Assembly (NCBI GenBank): GCA_934271085.1
Contig: CAKQQU010000019.1
Span: 1 to 24,960 of the forward strand
DNA length: 24,960 nucleotides
Direction: 5' to 3'
From: an uncultured Bacillota bacterium
GTDB taxonomy: Bacteria > Bacillota > Dehalobacteriia > UBA4068
Part shown: one piece after another, positions 24,734 through 24,960 of the stretch
How positions within the stretch are numbered: the stretch's first letter is position 1
Layout: each line of letters starts with the position of its first letter
Notes under the pieces: model-generated
Told to the model about the DNA's origin: nothing
The model's input: only the letters and a program-made list of their open reading frames with translations
Databases searched by the model: none
Position numbers and translations under genes: made by a program

Positions 24734-24960
24734 ATGGATATAGAAAAGTCCAGGCAATTCATATACCGAAACGCCCGGCCGATTGATTTGGCAAGATGGC
24801 AATACTTTTTTGAAAACGGCAGCAAAAAACAAGTCCTAAATAATCTGGCAGCATATCAAAATGAAGACGGGGGTTTCGGCCACGGGCTGGAACCGGATTG
24901 CTGGAATCCAAATTCTTCCCCAATGCAAACATGGACCGCAACAGAAATCATCAGGGAAGT
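24734..24960 (+). CDS. Partial gene: alpha/alpha-toroid (prenyltransferase/squalene cyclase-like repeat) protein
   Basis: The first 75 residues are visible and the frame is open at the right edge. The start MDIEKSRQFIYRNARPIDLA is preceded by AGGAG 6 bases before the ATG. The segment AAYQNEDGGFGHGLEPD contains the QNxDGGFG repeat motif of the terpenoid-cyclase/prenyltransferase alpha/alpha-toroid fold. Most small bacterial proteins with this N-terminus are uncharacterised, and no catalytic residues are visible in this piece. It is on the same strand as the coiled-coil genes, 82 bases downstream. A short hairpin (24698-24722) without a T-run abuts its ribosome binding site, so the separation into another transcript is unclear. 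Confidence 0.7.
   Translation, partial: MDIEKSRQFIYRNARPIDLARWQYFFENGSKKQVLNNLAAYQNEDGGFGHGLEPDCWNPNSSPMQTWTATEIIRE

Overview
The window is chromosomal DNA of a Bacillota-type bacterium. The evidence is the dnaG-rpoD pair with a short SigA-type sigma factor (372 aa), the obg-nadD-yqeK-rsfS cluster, strong GGAGG ribosome binding sites and T-tailed hairpin terminators. The selenium gene set and overall flavour would fit a Gram-negative Bacillota lineage such as Negativicutes, but that placement is inference. I see no phage, insertion sequence, CRISPR, tRNA or rRNA.

Layout. (1) Positions 1-3128 hold a selenium-handling module. On the minus strand, a YedE-type membrane protein, a one-domain YedF/TusA-like protein and a DUF3343 protein form a tight operon running off towards the left edge. 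A cysteine desulfurase/selenocysteine lyase-like PLP enzyme is divergent from it. (2) A ClC chloride/proton antiporter with a C-terminal RCK_C domain lies on the minus strand (3206-4771) and shares a bidirectional terminator with the PLP enzyme. (3) sbcD-sbcC (plus, 5109-9361) encode the Mre11/Rad50-like nuclease and have a near-consensus promoter and a strong terminator. (4) dnaG-rpoD (plus, 9465-12430) encode primase and the housekeeping sigma factor. (5) An FAD-dependent dehydrogenase and a YbaK-type Cys-tRNA deacylase form a minus-strand pair (12539-14432). (6) A 433-base non-coding gap (14433-14865) holds a paired RNA-like structure, two DnaA-box-like sequences and the terminator of the next operon. 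(7) obg-nadD-yqeK-rsfS (minus, 14866-17746) is the ribosome assembly/NAD cluster. (8) Divergent from obg, two consecutive unrecognised genes encode giant cytoplasmic coiled-coil proteins of 1096 and 1111 aa (17956-24651). They are followed by the start of an alpha/alpha-toroid-like protein that leaves the window.

How the genes fit together. Most of the window is housekeeping: replication initiation and transcription (dnaG, rpoD), DNA end processing (sbcDC), ribosome maturation with NAD synthesis and Ap4A turnover (obg cluster), and tRNA proofreading (ybaK). The selenium module probably imports or stores reduced selenium/sulfur and delivers it through persulfide/perselenide carriers.

The best candidate for something undescribed is the pair of coiled-coil giants. 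They have no ATPase motif, signal peptide or membrane helix. Each carries a Lys/Arg plus Phe patch, and they share one promoter that has two direct repeats exactly 21 bp apart. A filament or scaffold role is only a hypothesis. Secondary points of interest are the structured gap at 14.5 kb and a tiny reading frame with an in-frame TGA downstream of the selenium operon.
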